Source of the DNA: Gammaproteobacteria bacterium
Lineage (GTDB): Bacteria; Pseudomonadota; Gammaproteobacteria; S012-40
DNA: 50,266 bases
Direction: 5' to 3'
NCBI GenBank assembly: GCA_029881255.1
Contig: JAOUMY010000017.1
Span: 1 to 50,266 of the forward strand
Shown here: one piece after another, positions 20,128 through 28,926 of the stretch
Numbering within the stretch: the stretch's first letter is position 1
Layout: each line of letters starts with the position of its first letter
The notes under the pieces: model-generated
What the model was told of the DNA's origin: nothing
What the model saw: only the letters and a program-made list of their open reading frames with translations
The model's database searches: none
Translations under genes and position numbers: made by a program

Positions 20128-20638
20128 TTACTGCCTTTTTTTGTACTGCGAGCGAGATATTGCCAAAATTGGCATCTGCGCAAGTCATCATTATTTTCTT
20201 TAAGAGACGATACGGGATTTCTCTATCCCCCATGATCGTAATCGCGCCAGTCTCTACTTTGTCACCCAATGCGCCATAAAGACGCTTATACTGAATCTGC
20301 AATTCTGTTTGCAATGGAACGATCAACGATTGATTGAGTTTTTCAACATCTGCGATAGAGGCAATTTTTCTCCCCTGTACTAACAGATCACTGCTGTTAA
20401 CCAGCAAAACCAGCGTTTCATCCGGACGTTTGCTCGAGATGGACTCAGGCAGCTTGACTGAAGACTTGCTCGATATCGTTTCTACATCCGATGAATTAAC
20501 CAAAAGAAAAAACACCAGGATAGTAAAAATATCCATGAGTGATACAAGATTTAGTGACGCACTTCCCCAACGGTTGCGTTTATCCCGATCACGTTTCCTC
20601 AATCCACGCGCGCCTAAACTTTCGCCACCAAGACTCAT
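20117..20638 (-). CDS. ExbD/TolR-like motor subunit, with conserved membrane Asp
   Basis: A 173-residue ExbD/TolR family protein: short basic cytoplasmic N-terminus (RKRDRDKRNRWG), one membrane helix (LNLVSLMDIFTILVFFLLV) and a periplasmic domain. Asp36 in SLMDIF aligns with the proton-carrying Asp25 of E. coli ExbD. Periplasmic features include LLVNSSDLLVQGRKIAS and ITIMGDREIPYRLLKKIMMT. It overlaps the second ExbD-like gene (4 bp, ATGA) upstream and the TonB-like gene downstream. With its paralogue it would sit inside the TolQ-like pentamer in the inner membrane. Confidence 0.88.
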   Translation of the reverse strand: MSLGGESLGARGLRKRDRDKRNRWGSASLNLVSLMDIFTILVFFLLVNSSDVETISSKSSVKLPESISSKRPDETLVLLVNSSDLLVQGRKIASIADVEKLNQSLIVPLQTELQIQYKRLYGALGDKVETGAITIMGDREIPYRLLKKIMMTCADANFGNISLAVQKKAVSES

Positions 20639-21135
20639 GAAGCCCCTCCTGGCGCGTCACCGATAGAAATGTCGGGAAACATTTCTTCAAACGCTGACTC
20701 ACTTCCTCTGGGATTTGCTCGCATACGCACCGCATCCATGACCTGTACCAGGGTGTCATATTCAGTATCCGGTTCAGCCAGAATCGTGGCATCACGACGC
20801 GCTGGAAAACGTTGCTTTAGGGTCGCCATAGTATCGGCCAATGCTTTGAAGTCGTACCCATTCTTGTTGCTTTCTATTTTTCTAGTAAAGCGACTACCAC
20901 GTTCGTGTATGACAACGTCGTCTTTATGAATCACGATTTCCAACTGAAAACGGTTTTGCGTTAATGATTCACCGCTCGACTCCGGCGGAAGATATAAGTC
21001 GAGCACTGTCACACGCGAAAACACCGCTGTGATCAATAGAAACGGTACTAGTATGACCATTAGATTCATAAATGCCGTAATATCCAGCTCTGTGGAACTG
21101 GCCTTACGTCTACGGCGTCTGATTCTAGCCAACAT
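20635..21135 (-). CDS. ExbD/TolR-like motor subunit, with Asn in place of the membrane Asp
   Basis: A 166-residue second ExbD/TolR-like protein: basic N-terminus (ARIRRRRRK), membrane helix LDITAFMNLMVILVPFLLIT, periplasmic domain with LYLPPESSGE and TILAEPDTEYDTLVQVMDA. By alignment of TPFID in ExbD with TAFMN here, the functional aspartate is replaced by Asn24, whereas the neighbouring paralogue keeps Asp. Its start overlaps the TolQ-like stop by one base. Two unequal TolR-like subunits with one TolQ-like protein is the composition of the AglR-AglQ-AglS motor. Whether Asn is usual in this subfamily I cannot check. Confidence 0.87.
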   Translation of the reverse strand: MLARIRRRRRKASSTELDITAFMNLMVILVPFLLITAVFSRVTVLDLYLPPESSGESLTQNRFQLEIVIHKDDVVIHERGSRFTRKIESNKNGYDFKALADTMATLKQRFPARRDATILAEPDTEYDTLVQVMDAVRMRANPRGSESAFEEMFPDISIGDAPGGAS

Positions 21136-21776
21136 TACTCATGCCCATTCTGTGAAGAAATAATATTGAGAAATTTCACGCCGACCATTTCCTGCCCATC
21201 TACAATCTCATTAGTTTTGGTTTGTAGGTAGGTGTATATCAGTAGCAGTGGTATAGCCACCATCAGGCCAAATGCAGTTGTATTCATGGCTACAGAGATA
21301 CTTGAAGACAATAGGTCTGCTTTCTCGGCTGGATCGGCATTGGACACTGCGGTAAAGGCCTGTATCAGACCAATAATCGTACCAAGCAGGCCCATCAGGG
21401 TTGCGACGTTGGCAAATGTCGAGAGATAGTGCGTCCGCTTTTCAAGCTTGGGCAAAGACTCCATCAAGCCCTCTTCCATTGCGGCTTCAATCTCCTGAAC
21501 CCTGCGATTATTATGCGCCCGAGCTAAACCATATGACAGCATCTGTCCAATTCCATAGACATTTTGCGACGTCAGTGAAAATGCCTCACGAAAACGCTTA
21601 CTGCTGACCAGGGGCTCAACTTCTTTCCACAAGGAGACATTTTCGCGTCTTACTTTTGATAAAAACAGAAAACGCTCAATCGTGATGGCAACACCAATCG
21701 CAAACACCAGCATGAGCGGATACATAAACACTCCACCGCTCTGAAAAAATTTCACAATTACTGAATATGTTTCCAT
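21135..21776 (-). CDS. MotA/TolQ/ExbB family proton channel protein
   Basis: A 213-residue TolQ/ExbB-like inner-membrane protein. TM1 lies near residues 13-35 (SGGVFMYPLMLVFAIGVAIT). The signature TM2 reads LMGLLGTIIGLIQAF, and TM3 SISVAMNTTAFGLMVAIPLLL. ATG 21776 is chosen over 21797 because a GGAGGG ribosome site lies five bases before it. It forms the stator-like channel for the two ExbD-like proteins that follow with 1-bp and 4-bp overlaps, and would drive the TonB-like protein with the proton gradient. Confidence 0.9.
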   Translation of the reverse strand: METYSVIVKFFQSGGVFMYPLMLVFAIGVAITIERFLFLSKVRRENVSLWKEVEPLVSSKRFREAFSLTSQNVYGIGQMLSYGLARAHNNRRVQEIEAAMEEGLMESLPKLEKRTHYLSTFANVATLMGLLGTIIGLIQAFTAVSNADPAEKADLLSSSISVAMNTTAFGLMVAIPLLLIYTYLQTKTNEIVDGQEMVGVKFLNIISSQNGHE

Positions 21777-21859
21777 ATACCCTCCGCCTAAAAACAATTA
21801 CTACTAATACCATTGACTCTTTTTCGGCCAAGCGATGGCATAGGCAACTCCCATGGAGT

Positions 21860-22129
21860 CTACTTAACGCTCGCCGCTTGCTTTATTTTGTATAACTCAA
21901 CTTTTCTCTTAAAATCATTCGGATCAACCAGTTCAAGTTCCTCATCGAGCATGCTCTCTATTTCAAGACCTGCCGCTGTAACAGGCTGAAGCGGACGCCA
22001 AGGCACAACATATAAGGCCTTAGGAGCCTCTTCATTTCCGATAACATTATCTGTATCCAGCTGAATCTTTTCTTCAGCTACGACTGATGAAACTGTCAAG
22101 GCCAGCAACACAAATACACGTTTTATCAT
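21860..22129 (-). CDS. Small exported protein of the motor operon, unknown function
   Basis: An 89-residue protein with a signal peptide (MIKRVFVLLALTVSSVVAEE). The mature part includes DNVIGNEEAPKALYVVPWRP and ends in a charged helix (DPNDFKRKVELYKIKQA). I do not recognise a named family. It lies between the TPR gene (8 bp away) and the TolQ-like gene, with about 80 bp before the latter, so a role in the same envelope complex is a fair inference. The APKALYVVPW segment is the best candidate conserved core. Confidence 0.75.
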   Translation of the reverse strand: MIKRVFVLLALTVSSVVAEEKIQLDTDNVIGNEEAPKALYVVPWRPLQPVTAAGLEIESMLDEELELVDPNDFKRKVELYKIKQAASVK

Positions 22130-22137
22130 AACGCCTC

Positions 22138-22749
22138 CTAATTACTCGCCTGTGCGCGCTGTAACATATCGGCCAACCAGGCATTCACCTGTTTTTCCTG
22201 ATCCGGTTCCAACTCGGCCAGCGCACGATAATGGCGTTTCGCTTTTTCGTAATCGAGCAGATAAATATCGTACAAAATCGCAATATTCATGTGCGCGCCA
22301 GCGTAGCGACTATCTATCTGTAATGCATACTTATAGGCGGTCTCTGCCTCTGCAAACCGACCCTGCTGTCTTAACACCACACCGAGAAGATTGTATGCCT
22401 CAGGACGTCGCGAATTCTTTTTCAATACTTCTCTTACCATTGACTCTGCTTCGAGCAGTCGCTCCTGTTGCAAATAAATCAAGGCGAGATTCATATTCGG
22501 TACGAGCAACTGGGGATTGGCCTTAGCCAAATTCAGAAAGATACTCTCCGCCTTGCCGTATTGGCGCGCCCTTAATAGCTTTGCCCCTTCCGCCAGAGAT
22601 TTTTTTGTTTCAGGAGAAACTGACTGTTGAAACATACCCATATTCTGTGACGGCCTGGGAATATTTGCCTGCTTACCGGCACAAGATAGCGTCAACAAGA
22701 ATATGAAAACCAAAGACGCACTAGTAAATACCGTCGAATGCACTTTCAA
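22138..22749 (-). CDS. TPR protein, probable lipoprotein (GltE/PilF-like)
   Basis: About 203 residues with four or so TPR units (AEGAKLLRARQYGKAESIFL, PEAYNLLGVVLRQQGRFAEA, AGAHMNIAILYDIYLLDYEK). The N-terminus is a hydrophobic signal ending in LTLSCAG, a weak lipobox. I place the start at TTG 22747-22749 because a perfect AGGAGG lies six bases before it; the ATG at 22767 lies upstream of that site. The gene overlaps the preceding large TPR gene by 29 bp. Likely periplasmic, anchored to the outer membrane if lipidated. Confidence 0.78.
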   Translation of the reverse strand: MKVHSTVFTSASLVFIFLLTLSCAGKQANIPRPSQNMGMFQQSVSPETKKSLAEGAKLLRARQYGKAESIFLNLAKANPQLLVPNMNLALIYLQQERLLEAESMVREVLKKNSRRPEAYNLLGVVLRQQGRFAEAETAYKYALQIDSRYAGAHMNIAILYDIYLLDYEKAKRHYRALAELEPDQEKQVNAWLADMLQRAQASN

Positions 22750-25555
22750 TGCGCTCCTCCTTGCCATATCGTGTCGGTTGAAGTCGACTTAGAGAAGCAA
22801 GGCTTTGCTTTATCCAGTCGTCGTACAAGCCATCTTTAATGCGTATGGCGTTTACCTGATACAATTCTATTGCCTTCTCTTCAAACGGATAGGCCTGTTC
22901 TTCAAGCTCCAGATTATAGGCTTCCAATTCGTCACCCTTCAGACCTTTAGGACGAACAGAATTCATTACTGATTTTGCGAAGTCTGCATACACCTCTGCC
23001 ACCCGGTGCGTCGATGCAGTACTGTATTCCGCTACTGAATAAGACGTTACTTTTTCAAAGTCGTTCAAAACTCGCTTCATCGACTTCTGCTTACGTGCCA
23101 AACTCTTCTTTAGAGGAAGGGTCAAAAGTATCTTTTTGTAGGCGGCCAGTGATTTCTCAGCTCGCACAAACATCGCCTGCGCGGCAAGATACTGACCTCT
23201 TGAGGTATTCTTCAAACTGGAAGAATCAACATATTTGACAATATCAGAATAAAGATCCGACACTGCTCTTCTGTTTTTCAGCCTACGCTGAAGTGCGACC
23301 ATTTCATTTAGTGCTTCTAAACCGCGCTCATCTGCCTGTTTGAAGGTAGCCAAATATCTCTCATAGACTTCAACAGCTTTTTGTAAATTTTCCGCCTGCT
23401 TGTATGTTTCTGCTACTGCCCACAACAAAGTGCGCTGCTGTTCTATATTACGCTCACGCATTGCCAGCCAATACATTGACTCAACAGCCTCTTTGGGCTG
23501 CTGCAATTCCTGATAGACCAGCACACGCTTTTCATGAATCTGGCTAATCAGATCATGTTTAGGAAATTCGCTGAGAAATCGATCTAGCAGAGGAATTGCG
23601 TCTTTCCATGATTTTTGATTGATAAATGCCGTTGCAGCATCAAATACTGCCTTGGCTTTCACATCAGAACTTGTCGCTGTCTCAGCGGAACGAAGAAATG
23701 TATTCGCTGCCAGACTAAAGTCACCACTCTGCTGTTGCATTTCAGCCATTTTGAAATTGGCAAGGGAAATTCGTTCGCGTATTGTCTGTTGGTTTGTTTT
23801 TCCAGCCCCGAGACTTAAAACCTTTTCGTAGCTACTAATTGCTTCCTGAAAACGCTGCTTGTCAAACGCAATATGACCTATAACTAAGTAGGCTGACGAC
23901 AAGACACTCTTGGAAGCCCGCTTATCCATGCGAACTATTTCCTTTGCTTGCAACAAGGCCTCATCAAACCGAGACAGAGCAAAGAGTCGCTCAGCAAGAC
24001 TGGAGCGTATAGTCATGATACGTTGATCATCGGGAAACCAGGTAATGAAGCGTAATGCACTCTCAGTATAGCCCGACTTCATCTCATTCTCGTTCGTCCT
24101 GGATGCGCGTTTAATTAGGTGGTCATAGCTCAAAAGAGCAGAATAAGCGGCGTCAGATGATCGATCCCGCTTAGGAAGATCGTAGGCAACGACTTCAAAA
24201 CGCTTTAGGGCTTTAAGGTAATCTCCCTGTTGATAATACAGCTCAGCAAGCAGTATCTGCTGCTCAATCGTATCCTCACCGGGGAACAGTCGGACCAACA
24301 TTTCATACCAGTTTGTGGCTAAAACGTAATCTTCATTCTTTTTCGTCTTTTGTGCGCGGGCATGATAGTGCTTGGTCAATTCCAATAAAAGGTCTCGGGA
24401 CTTAAGCCCAAATGTGCGACGTTGCTTTAAGGACAATGAGTCCCAGAATCGTTGTTGTGAGGCAAACAATTTGACGAATTCTTCCCTCGCCTGTATTGAG
24501 CGTTGAGAAAACTTTCCTTGCATATAGGCGTGTAGTCGAAGCAGTTGCATTTCCGCAGCGCGAACCTCTCCTGGGTGTCGACTTACATAAAGCCCGTAAG
24601 TTTCCGCCGCATCTTCAATACGTTCTGCCGCCATATAGAATTCCCCGAGGCGGGAGAACACTTCGAATTCGAGGCGCGGATCAGGATTACGCTGAAAAAA
24701 GGCGACCACACCTCTCTCGCCTCCTAAATACGAGAAACACAAGTTAACCGCACGGAAAACGTCGTTCAATAAATCACGTTGTAACTGAGATAGCCCATTG
24801 CTCTGAATACGATCGTCCTCGCCATAAACCACTGGCAATAGCTTTAGTTCTATAAAGAAATATTGCAGCGCATTCTCGTATTTTTCTTGCTTAAACAGGG
24901 CCCATCCAAGTTTGTAGACTGCCTTGTCATAAAAAGGCGTATTACTCCCCAATTCTAAAACCCGCGAATATGCATTTCCTGCCGCTTCATAATCCCGAAG
25001 AACGTATAGCAACTCTGCGAGTCTGAAGCGCGATTCAGGCATATACTGACTACGGGGATATTTTGCTAACAGCCTTTGCAACGTTAGCGCGGCCCCCTCC
25101 AGGTTTCCGCTTTGCTCGTATGCGCGTGACAATTGATACATAATCCAGTCAGCACGCCGGTCTTTTGGTTTAGCCTTGAGAAGGTTTTCGTAAAGCGCAA
25201 TCGCATTTTCGTAGTTCTTTGTACCATCGATATCCAGCGGATCCGTCATGGCCTCAACAGCCTCAGCGTATTGCTGTTCCTGATCGATAAACTGTTTGCG
25301 GTCACCCTCAATCATTTCTAAATCTGCGAGACGATTTAATGCGTCAGAGTAGAGAGGATGATTTACCGGCGCATCGTCGAGAAACTGGCGATATCTTTTC
25401 ATAACACGCCCGGTTTCGACTTTTTCGACTTTGGTCTTCTCAACATCTAATGGCTTATGACTCAGGCCTTTTAGCGTACCCTGGCCTCTTGCTGTACATC
25501 CACTGATGATCAACGTACCAATAGCGCCTAAGACAATTAGAGACCTCAATTTCAT
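22721..25555 (-). CDS. Large TPR lipoprotein of the envelope machine
   Basis: A 944-residue protein with a lipoprotein signal (MKLRSLIVLGAIGTLIISGC, lipobox ISGC) followed by TPR-like helical repeats almost throughout, for example FRLAELLYVLRDYEAAGNAY, AVYKLGWALFKQEKYENAL, LLAELYYQQGDYLKALKRF and AYLVIGHIAFDKQRFQEAI. No catalytic domain is seen. Such giant TPR proteins serve as scaffolds, and similar TPR proteins belong to the Agl-Glt gliding cluster of Myxococcus. Its start overlaps the preceding TPR gene stop by 4 bp (ATGA-type). Confidence 0.85.
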   Translation of the reverse strand: MKLRSLIVLGAIGTLIISGCTARGQGTLKGLSHKPLDVEKTKVEKVETGRVMKRYRQFLDDAPVNHPLYSDALNRLADLEMIEGDRKQFIDQEQQYAEAVEAMTDPLDIDGTKNYENAIALYENLLKAKPKDRRADWIMYQLSRAYEQSGNLEGAALTLQRLLAKYPRSQYMPESRFRLAELLYVLRDYEAAGNAYSRVLELGSNTPFYDKAVYKLGWALFKQEKYENALQYFFIELKLLPVVYGEDDRIQSNGLSQLQRDLLNDVFRAVNLCFSYLGGERGVVAFFQRNPDPRLEFEVFSRLGEFYMAAERIEDAAETYGLYVSRHPGEVRAAEMQLLRLHAYMQGKFSQRSIQAREEFVKLFASQQRFWDSLSLKQRRTFGLKSRDLLLELTKHYHARAQKTKKNEDYVLATNWYEMLVRLFPGEDTIEQQILLAELYYQQGDYLKALKRFEVVAYDLPKRDRSSDAAYSALLSYDHLIKRASRTNENEMKSGYTESALRFITWFPDDQRIMTIRSSLAERLFALSRFDEALLQAKEIVRMDKRASKSVLSSAYLVIGHIAFDKQRFQEAISSYEKVLSLGAGKTNQQTIRERISLANFKMAEMQQQSGDFSLAANTFLRSAETATSSDVKAKAVFDAATAFINQKSWKDAIPLLDRFLSEFPKHDLISQIHEKRVLVYQELQQPKEAVESMYWLAMRERNIEQQRTLLWAVAETYKQAENLQKAVEVYERYLATFKQADERGLEALNEMVALQRRLKNRRAVSDLYSDIVKYVDSSSLKNTSRGQYLAAQAMFVRAEKSLAAYKKILLTLPLKKSLARKQKSMKRVLNDFEKVTSYSVAEYSTASTHRVAEVYADFAKSVMNSVRPKGLKGDELEAYNLELEEQAYPFEEKAIELYQVNAIRIKDGLYDDWIKQSLASLSRLQPTRYGKEERIESAFDGIY

Positions 25556-27012
25556 CTTCGCGGCACCTGCTCGTCCAGCAATTGCGCTACAGCATAGCGT
25601 GCCTGACTCAAGTAGTTACTAACAAATAGATGCTGCTTGTCCAGAGCCTCAACCATTAATCTCTGAATTGAAAGCTCATAGTCTTTCAATAATGATTCGA
25701 GCCGCTTTCCTCTTTCCTCGAGGCGTTGCCACAATATATCCGGGTTAACAGCAGGACCATTCGATTGCGCCGTTTGGTTCCTGCTGTTTCTTAAACCGAC
25801 ATAAGGACGAACCTGTTGCTTCCAGTTTTGGAGTCTTACGGAAAGATCTCGCAGATCACGATATTGTCGAAAGGCTTTCTGAAAGTGTGTCTCTTGCAAC
25901 AGTTTACCTAATAAGTGGCCTTGGTCGCGTTTTAGCACTGTGGCGAGTCGGTCGGAAATGGCGGCATCACTAAAATCTTCACCTTGAATCAGCGCAGAGG
26001 TAATTTCACCATTGCGAATTTTGTGCGTGGTAATCTGAATGTTATCTTTGAGCATCTGGTAAATGGCGATGGCGTTCTCATAGTTATTTAGCGCATCCTG
26101 TTGAGCGCCGATTTTCTGTAACGCAAACGCAGAGGCTAAAACACCCTCTTGCACTGTAGTCTCGTGTACGGCGCCACGGGCAAGTTGCAGCCAAGGCGTG
26201 AGTGCATGTTCGTAGTCTTTTTGCTGTGAGTATGCCCAACCCAATCCCAGCATGGCTTTATGTGAGTATGGTCCATCGAGTTTTACACGTTGAAAATAGT
26301 TCACTGCCTGCTCAGGTTGATTCACTTTTAAAAAGTGAAATCCCAACGCGGTATTTGCCTTATCCGCGAGCGCTCGCATCTCCAGGCTCTTACTCTCATC
26401 TTCGCCAACTTCATTCAGGAAACTGATACCGTGTTGCAAGTCGCCAGCTTTGATTAGAGAGGCACCATGATTATAGGCCGCGTATTGATACCAGTACGGG
26501 TAGTTCTTTAGTTTCTTTAACGCATCTTCACTTTGTGTTGATCTGCCTAATTGCGCCATCAAAAAGAAATTCAGATATAGCGACTGTGATACAAGAAACT
26601 CCGGCAGTTCTCCATCCGTTTTCGATAACAACGACAAAGCACGTTCCGCTTGTCCATCTTCATAGTACTGGCGAGCAAGATAGAATCGAGCCGAATTAAG
26701 TCTGACTCTATTTTTCGCGCTTTTGGTTACCTGAGTCAGCATAGCTTCGGCATCATTTTTCAGACCGTAGCCCGAGTAAAGCAGACCCAGCAACAAGTCA
26801 AAGTCACGTTTATCCGTCGCAAGGCGCTGCATCTCCTGCTCAGCTAGCCCTCTGGTTATCGCGGTAAAATAGTCCCTCGAGTAATAGTGAAAATACACAT
26901 CACGATAACGAAGCTCGTATTCCTGAGCTGTAGTGGCAGCTATCGCCTGTTCTGAAACACTCAGGACCAAAGCAAATACAGACAGCAGAACTTTACGCTT
27001 CACTATTACCAT
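25552..27012 (-). CDS. Exported TPR protein
   Basis: A 486-residue periplasmic TPR protein: signal peptide ending SEQAIAATT, then repeats such as LLGLLYSGYGLKNDAEAML, SARFYLARQYYEDGQAERAL, HFLKVNQPEQAVNYFQRV and MLGLGWAYSQQKDYEHALTP. A C-terminal predicted coiled-coil or helical stretch starts near residue 380 (LRDLSVRLQNWKQQV). It overlaps its neighbours by 4 bp downstream and 7 bp upstream. Role inferred as scaffold in the same complex as the 944-residue TPR lipoprotein. Confidence 0.82.
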   Translation of the reverse strand: MVIVKRKVLLSVFALVLSVSEQAIAATTAQEYELRYRDVYFHYYSRDYFTAITRGLAEQEMQRLATDKRDFDLLLGLLYSGYGLKNDAEAMLTQVTKSAKNRVRLNSARFYLARQYYEDGQAERALSLLSKTDGELPEFLVSQSLYLNFFLMAQLGRSTQSEDALKKLKNYPYWYQYAAYNHGASLIKAGDLQHGISFLNEVGEDESKSLEMRALADKANTALGFHFLKVNQPEQAVNYFQRVKLDGPYSHKAMLGLGWAYSQQKDYEHALTPWLQLARGAVHETTVQEGVLASAFALQKIGAQQDALNNYENAIAIYQMLKDNIQITTHKIRNGEITSALIQGEDFSDAAISDRLATVLKRDQGHLLGKLLQETHFQKAFRQYRDLRDLSVRLQNWKQQVRPYVGLRNSRNQTAQSNGPAVNPDILWQRLEERGKRLESLLKDYELSIQRLMVEALDKQHLFVSNYLSQARYAVAQLLDEQVPRR

Positions 27013-27536
27013 TGCTTTACCAACATTTCCGGCTGCAATCTCGATTCTTTATCTCGCAAACGTAGCTCCAAGAATACGGGGGGCGCACCTTTCATAAATT
27101 TATACCGCAAAGCTTTCTTGTAAGGTTGATTGCGTGGACCGACACCTTCTATAAAGGCTGTCATCCGGTGTTCTCCCTGAGCAAAATTTCCGATATAAAC
27201 ACGGTTAGCTGCTCCCTTCTCCAATCCGTCAGTTTCGTGATCGTGATAGTCTCTCTGCGCTACAGTTTCATTGTCGATCACTATCTTGAGCGAATGTAGG
27301 CGGAAAAATTCGCCAACGTCAACGGTTAGAAATACAGACACCCGTTGTTCGTCAGGAAACGTATTCTGGCGTTCAAATATATGCATGTCTTTTCCGATAT
27401 CAATAAACTCACGTTTGATTTCGATCGCCCTGTCATCAAGAAACTGCAATTCAATATCAGCGCTCTCTGCGTACGCAAAGCCCGAAACAAGCATATGCAA
27501 GACAATTAATACAATTCTTTTCATTACAAAATACAT
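27006..27536 (-). CDS. Exported protein of unknown function in the motor operon
   Basis: A 176-residue protein with a signal peptide (MKRIVLIVLHMLVSGFAYAE). The mature part has VFLTVDVGEFFRLHSLKIVI, then FAQGEHRMTAFIEGVGPRNQ and a closing VFLELRLRDKES, which suggests a beta-sandwich-like periplasmic domain. I do not recognise the family and see no DNA-binding motif. A second start at 27524 opens directly on the signal peptide; neither ATG has a clear ribosome site. It overlaps the next TPR gene by 7 bp, so it is part of the operon. Confidence 0.7.
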   Translation of the reverse strand: MYFVMKRIVLIVLHMLVSGFAYAESADIELQFLDDRAIEIKREFIDIGKDMHIFERQNTFPDEQRVSVFLTVDVGEFFRLHSLKIVIDNETVAQRDYHDHETDGLEKGAANRVYIGNFAQGEHRMTAFIEGVGPRNQPYKKALRYKFMKGAPPVFLELRLRDKESRLQPEMLVKQW

Positions 27537-27547
27537 TCGCTTAAGAC

Positions 27548-28231
27548 CTAGAAAAACACATTCACGCCTAATGTGGATTCAAAGTTATGGCTGGTTTTAT
27601 TAAAACCAAACACATCCGATTCATATTCACTTCCGAGTACTTCAGCGCGCAGAGAGAGCCAGTCCACTGGCATCACTCGAACACCCATACCCAGGGAGAT
27701 TGTAAAAAAGTTTTTATTACCAAACCGCAGGTCACCTGCTCCAGCGAGCATGTAAACCGATGTACTCAAAGTCCATGCCTTTCCAAGATACAGCTCACCC
27801 GGCAGGACATTCCAGCCCAGCAACACATTGTAGTATTGAAGTTCCCGCGTACTCTTGTTTCCAAACAAAGGCAGACCCAGGCGGCGAAAAACATTATCGT
27901 TAACTTGAGACAGCCCGCCATTTAGCTCGAGAAATATCGATCGTGTTGCGTGTATCGAAACTTTCGCTCCATAGGAAAAATGCGAACCAAAATCCTCTAC
28001 ACTCAGCGTACCTGCGTTTAGCCCTAATTCGACGAATTCTGTATCAATGCTGGGCACTTTTACGTCACGTCTCTGCACATCCGGCTCTATGTCAGGCAAA
28101 CTACCTGACAACTCGAATAGTGCTTCTCGTTCCTCTTGCGCCGCAGCGACCGGAACGATTAGTAACATCAGAACCACAATTATCAGTCTGGACAATATAA
28201 CCACCACTACATCTAAAAGGCGTTTTCCCAC
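27548..28231 (-). CDS. Outer membrane beta-barrel protein, Myxococcus-type small barrel family
   Basis: A 227-residue predicted outer-membrane barrel. A hydrophobic signal (VLMLLIVPVAAAQ) is followed by a short linker and by strands such as SYGAKVSIHATRSIFLELNG, YNVLLGWNVLPGELYLGKAW and LGMGVRVMPVDWLSLRAEVL, ending NVFF. The pattern resembles the small OMP_myx_plus type barrel that accompanies Agl/Glt-like clusters; this assignment is by pattern only. It overlaps the SH3-barrel gene upstream by 19 bp and would form, with it, the outer-membrane part of the machine. Confidence 0.72.
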   Translation of the reverse strand: MGKRLLDVVVVILSRLIIVVLMLLIVPVAAAQEEREALFELSGSLPDIEPDVQRRDVKVPSIDTEFVELGLNAGTLSVEDFGSHFSYGAKVSIHATRSIFLELNGGLSQVNDNVFRRLGLPLFGNKSTRELQYYNVLLGWNVLPGELYLGKAWTLSTSVYMLAGAGDLRFGNKNFFTISLGMGVRVMPVDWLSLRAEVLGSEYESDVFGFNKTSHNFESTLGVNVFF

Positions 28232-28926
28232 TCAATGCGAACACCGAAGTGCTGGCTAGGTGTCTTACTCTGGATTGTACTGCCACCAACAAGCACATTG
28301 AAAAATAACGCGGACGAAGAATAGTATCTTACGCCTACAGCGTAGCTCGCGATCTGAGCACGAGCCGCTCTGGCACCGACCACACTTCTTTCAGGAACAT
28401 TGTCCATGACGCCGAAACCGGCAACGATCAGCGGATTGAAACGAGCGTATTCAAACATCTGAATATCTATGCGAGGCTGCAATACATTACTGACTGACAT
28501 CCCGCTGATAATTCTCGCAACGTGCACTCCGAAGCCAACACGTGACGAAAACCGATAACCCGCCCCGATACCATAAACCCCGCTGCCATCCAGCCAACCA
28601 AATCCTGCAATGATTTTCTTTTGTCCCAGCGGCGCATTTAGCAAATTGACAGGGCGGCGATAAACGGCACTGAGCACGTCTTCTACTTGCAACCAGCCTT
28701 GGACATCGTCATTTAGTCTCACCAACATCCACTCATTTTGTTGCCGGATCAGAGTAACTGTTTCACCTTTTTCAACAACGTAGAATATTGGATACGCTTC
28801 ACCAGGGCCTTTACGCATTTCAACGAACTCAGCGCCGATCGTAATACTCTCCTGGGCGTCGCTGGCCGTGCCCCACATTGCAATGGCGAAAAACAGGCTA
28901 AGGATTATTGCTGGGCGATAATGCAT
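28213..28926 (-). CDS. SH3-domain plus beta-barrel outer membrane protein
   Basis: A 237-residue fusion. After a signal peptide (LSLFFAIAMWGTASDAQ) a bacterial SH3 domain spans about residues 28-90 (AEFVEMRKGPGEAYPIFYVV, VTLIRQQNEWMLVRLND, GWLQVEDV). A small beta-barrel domain follows (AGFGWLDGSGVYGIGAGYRF, VRYYSSSALFFNVLVGGSTI). SH3 domains of this type often bind peptidoglycan or peptide stems, so the protein could tie wall to outer membrane. ATG 28926 (MHYRPA) is preferred; ATG 28935 is an alternative. It overlaps the cytochrome gene upstream. Confidence 0.75.
   Translation of the reverse strand: MHYRPAIILSLFFAIAMWGTASDAQESITIGAEFVEMRKGPGEAYPIFYVVEKGETVTLIRQQNEWMLVRLNDDVQGWLQVEDVLSAVYRRPVNLLNAPLGQKKIIAGFGWLDGSGVYGIGAGYRFSSRVGFGVHVARIISGMSVSNVLQPRIDIQMFEYARFNPLIVAGFGVMDNVPERSVVGARAARAQIASYAVGVRYYSSSALFFNVLVGGSTIQSKTPSQHFGVRIEWENAF

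Noticed and set aside
27006-27536. Transcriptional regulator assignment for the unknown exported gene
   Set aside because: It has a signal peptide and beta-rich body and no helix-turn-helix motif.
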